Shown here one piece after another: positions 61,940 through 64,000 of a stretch of 64,000 bases of DNA. Every line of letters starts with the position of its first letter. Within the stretch, counting starts at the first letter, position 1. The notes under the pieces are model-generated. The model was not told where the DNA came from. It saw nothing but the letters and a program-made list of their open reading frames with translations, and did no database searches. The position numbers and the translations under genes are program-made. The stretch is from Strongyloides papillosus (Eukaryota; Nematoda; Chromadorea; Rhabditida; Strongyloididae), in the NCBI GenBank assembly GCA_005656395.1, contig SRSI01000073.1:868001-932000 (forward strand), written 5' to 3'.

Positions 61940-62899
61940 ATGGACATACCAATAATTGATGGAATATTTTTAGTATTTCAATTTTTTTGGTATATTTTAT
62001 ATATCATGTTAGCTATATGTTTTGTTTTTAAATTAATCAATGATGGTAAACGTGAATCTGATACTACTTCGTTCTTATATCTCTTTGTTGCAAATTCAGT
62101 TTTTGACATTATACAATGTCTTGCCATAATTATTTTTCAAAAATTTTTACACTGGAAAATATTAGTTCAATTTTTCTTAACTAGTACGTGGATTAAGAGA
62201 GTTTTTGGTCCAATTGTCTATATATCTATAATTGGATTAATCCTTGGACACTTGATTACTGTTGTTAATAGATATTGTGCTCTATATTATTATATAACTT
62301 TTAAAACTTTCTAAACAAAAAAATTGTGTCTAAGACTGATTTTTCTTCAGTATTGTACACCAATAGTAATACTTTCACATAATGTTTTTTATGAAGCTAA
62401 AGTTGTTTATGTTCTATTCTGTGATATTTTTATATTTTCTCTTACTGATAAGTGGATAAATATTGTTAATAATGTTATTTTATTGGTAACTTCTGTAATT
62501 TCTGTTATCATAACAACTATTTTAAATATTGTTATTTTCGAAAGTATAATCAAGTAGTAGCTAAAGGATCAGAAAAAGAACGTTCAAAACAATTTCTAAT
62601 GTTATCATACATTGTAGTAACAACAATATGTTTAGTTATATTTGCAACTGTACAACTTGCAATATTGTATTTCTCGTATGTTAATAGGATGGATGAACTT
62701 ATTTTTATATCTATTACTCTTCTGGATAATACCAACTATAACAATTGTACAGCCAATAATGACATTGGTTATGTCTAAAAGCTTAAGAGATTATTTTTTA
62801 TCATTTTACTTTAAAAGATTTTTGGGAAGAAATAATCAGATTTCAAGTACTTCAAATTTAAAAACAACCGTGGCAGTAACTAAGGGAACTAAATTTTAA
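61940..62899 (+). pseudogene. Chemoreceptor pseudogene, unit 6 (subfamily B)
   Basis: Starts MDIPIIDGIFLVFQFFWY after an intact TTTTTTAG. Broken by TAA in place of Trp in FKTFW (62312-62314), a 1-base deletion near 62537 (in IVIF-RKYNQ) and a 2-base deletion near 62710-62722 (before helix 7). The 5' two-thirds match unit 7, while the last 129 coding bases and 3' flank match unit 4, so it is a mosaic. Confidence 0.85.
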
Positions 62900-63349
62900 G
62901 ACTCAATCAAAAAATTATAAAAATAATTAATTATTGAACTTTTTTCTTAATAAAAGTATCATTACGAAAGATATTTATTAACGAATTTTAGTAAGTATTT
63001 TCTAATTTCTATTTAATTAGTTAACTTATAGCTTAAAATAATGGTATTTTCTGAGTTGAAATATTCTAATAATAGTTATTTATTATTCTTGCTACAAAAT
63101 TATCAAATTAAAACATAAATGTTATCACACTATGACAAGATATACCTTAAAGAATTATCAAGAAGGATATGTCTGGAAAATATAGAAATAAGACAACTTT
63201 CTAATTTAAATAACACACTATTTTCTTTCATATAAAATCAACTGGATATTTTATGAAGTATTTCCTTTTTCTAAATTTAAAATAAAAAGATAGAAGTTTT
63301 TTTTCCATAATTTTTTAAATCTTAAAATTAATATATGACTTTTTTAGAT
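62900..63349. other. Array spacer 6-7
   Basis: 0.45 kb. The first ~150 bases match the flank of unit 4; the rest matches the spacer before unit 6. No gene. Confidence 0.5.
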
Positions 63350-64000
63350 ATGGACATACCAATAATTGATGGAATTTTTTTAGTATTTCAATTTTTCTGG
63401 TATATTTTATATATCATGTTAGCTATATGTTTTGTTTTTAAATTAATCAATGATGGTAAACGTGAATCTGATACTACTTCGTTCTTATATCACTTTGTTG
63501 CAAATTCAGTTTTTGACATTGTACAATCTCTTGCTATAATTGTTTTTCAAAAATTTTTACACTGGAAAATATTAGTTCAATTTTTCTTAACTAGTACGTG
63601 GATTAAGAGAGTTTATGGTCCAATTGGCTATATATCTATAATTGGATTAATCCTTGGACATTTAATTGCCGTAGTTAACAGATATTGTGCCCTATATCAT
63701 TGTATAACTTTTAGAACTTTTTGGACAAAAAAAACATGTCTAAGACTAATATTTCTTCAATATTGTACACCAATAGTAATACTTTCACATAATGTTTTTT
63801 ATGAAGCTAAAGTTGTTTATGTTCCATTCTTTGATATTTTTATATTTTCTCTTACTGATAAGTGGATAAATATTGTTAATAATGTTATTTTTGTGGGAAT
63901 TTCAGTGATTTCTGCTATTATAACAGCTACGTTAAATATTGTTATTTTTCGGAAGTATAACCAAGTAGTAGCTAAAGGATCAGGAAAAGAACGTTCAAAA
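63350..64000 (+). CDS. Seven-helix chemoreceptor, unit 7 (subfamily B), cut by window end
   Basis: The ATG lies two bases after TTTTTTAG and the frame is open for all 217 codons to the last base, with no stop. It covers helices 1-5 and the start of loop 3, with NRYC at the end of helix 3 and FRTFWTKK in loop 2. It is the closest relative of pseudogene unit 6 and lacks its lesions, so it is probably functional. Putative sensory GPCR; the 3' third lies beyond the window. Confidence 0.8.
   Translation, partial: MDIPIIDGIFLVFQFFWYILYIMLAICFVFKLINDGKRESDTTSFLYHFVANSVFDIVQSLAIIVFQKFLHWKILVQFFLTSTWIKRVYGPIGYISIIGLILGHLIAVVNRYCALYHCITFRTFWTKKTCLRLIFLQYCTPIVILSHNVFYEAKVVYVPFFDIFIFSLTDKWINIVNNVIFVGISVISAIITATLNIVIFRKYNQVVAKGSGKERSK

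Larger units (their letters stand above)
52999..64000 (+). repeat. Tandem array of seven serpentine-receptor units
   Basis: Unit starts are at 52999, 55209, 57144, 59129, 60524, 61940 and 63350. Units 1-3 (subfamily A, MxIPLxDEIFL) repeat every 1.9-2.2 kb; units 4-7 (subfamily B, MxIPIIDxI) every about 1.4 kb. Spacers are duplicated with the genes: AAGTATAATCAAAGGAGA recurs at 54349, 56574 and (one change) 58513, and an ATGTTA(C/T)CA...GAATTATCA block precedes units 5, 6 and 7. All units share strand and start context. The array continues past the window end. Confidence 0.9.

Noticed and set aside
1..64000. tRNA, rRNA, spliced-leader RNA and U-snRNA genes
   Set aside because: Scanned by eye for B-box-like GGTTCGANNCC, the SL1 sequence and U6 landmarks; none found. 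A covariance-model search would be decisive.

Overview
The window reads as nuclear DNA of a nematode, most likely a very AT-rich, intron-poor clade IV species such as Strongyloides or a close relative (inference; no database search was possible). The reasons are very AT-rich spacers, one or two very short introns per gene (41-73 bp in most cases), coding sequences that resemble the nematode members of their families (UNC-45, syndecan/SDN-1, LIN-23, muscle myosin), and a tandem cluster of nematode-type seven-helix chemoreceptors whose ATGs sit directly behind a TTTTTTAG splice-acceptor motif, as expected for spliced-leader trans-splicing.

Layout. 1-16.6 kb is gene-dense: RNA polymerase III subunit RPC9 (+), a full muscle myosin heavy chain (+, three exons, about 1949 aa), a lysosomal phospholipase B-like hydrolase (-), a 4EHP/IFE-4-class cap-binding protein (+), and a beta-TrCP/LIN-23 F-box WD40 protein (-). 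After a 4.3 kb spacer come two adjacent minus-strand genes (20.9-25.3 kb) for related zinc-finger proteins built from a repeated two-part finger module; the 136 bp gap with an acceptor site suggests an operon. 25.3-36.4 kb is a gene desert that works as a transposon graveyard: it holds a mariner transposase relic broken into three collinear pieces by about 0.8 kb and 1.7 kb of foreign sequence, plus other exon-like scraps and a 40-bp minisatellite. 36.4-49.8 kb carries unc-45 (-), the myosin chaperone, with two apparent single-base frameshifts; syndecan (-); a long AT-rich spacer; and a thiol (cysteamine/N-terminal Cys) dioxygenase (-). A second mariner relic (+) lies at 50.6-50.9 kb. 53-64 kb is an array of seven tandem serpentine receptors (+): four intact, two dead and one cut by the window end. 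They form two subfamilies and show a likely gene-conversion tract.

How the genes relate: myosin and its folding chaperone UNC-45 are about 27 kb apart, which is a notable linkage. LIN-23, 4EHP, RPC9, ADO, PLBD and syndecan are unrelated housekeeping or signalling genes. The receptor array is the accessory, fast-evolving part of the window. I found no rRNA, tRNA, CRISPR or bacterial-type features. The least described items are the two-part zinc-finger gene pair, the split mariner relic and the receptor-array conversion tract.
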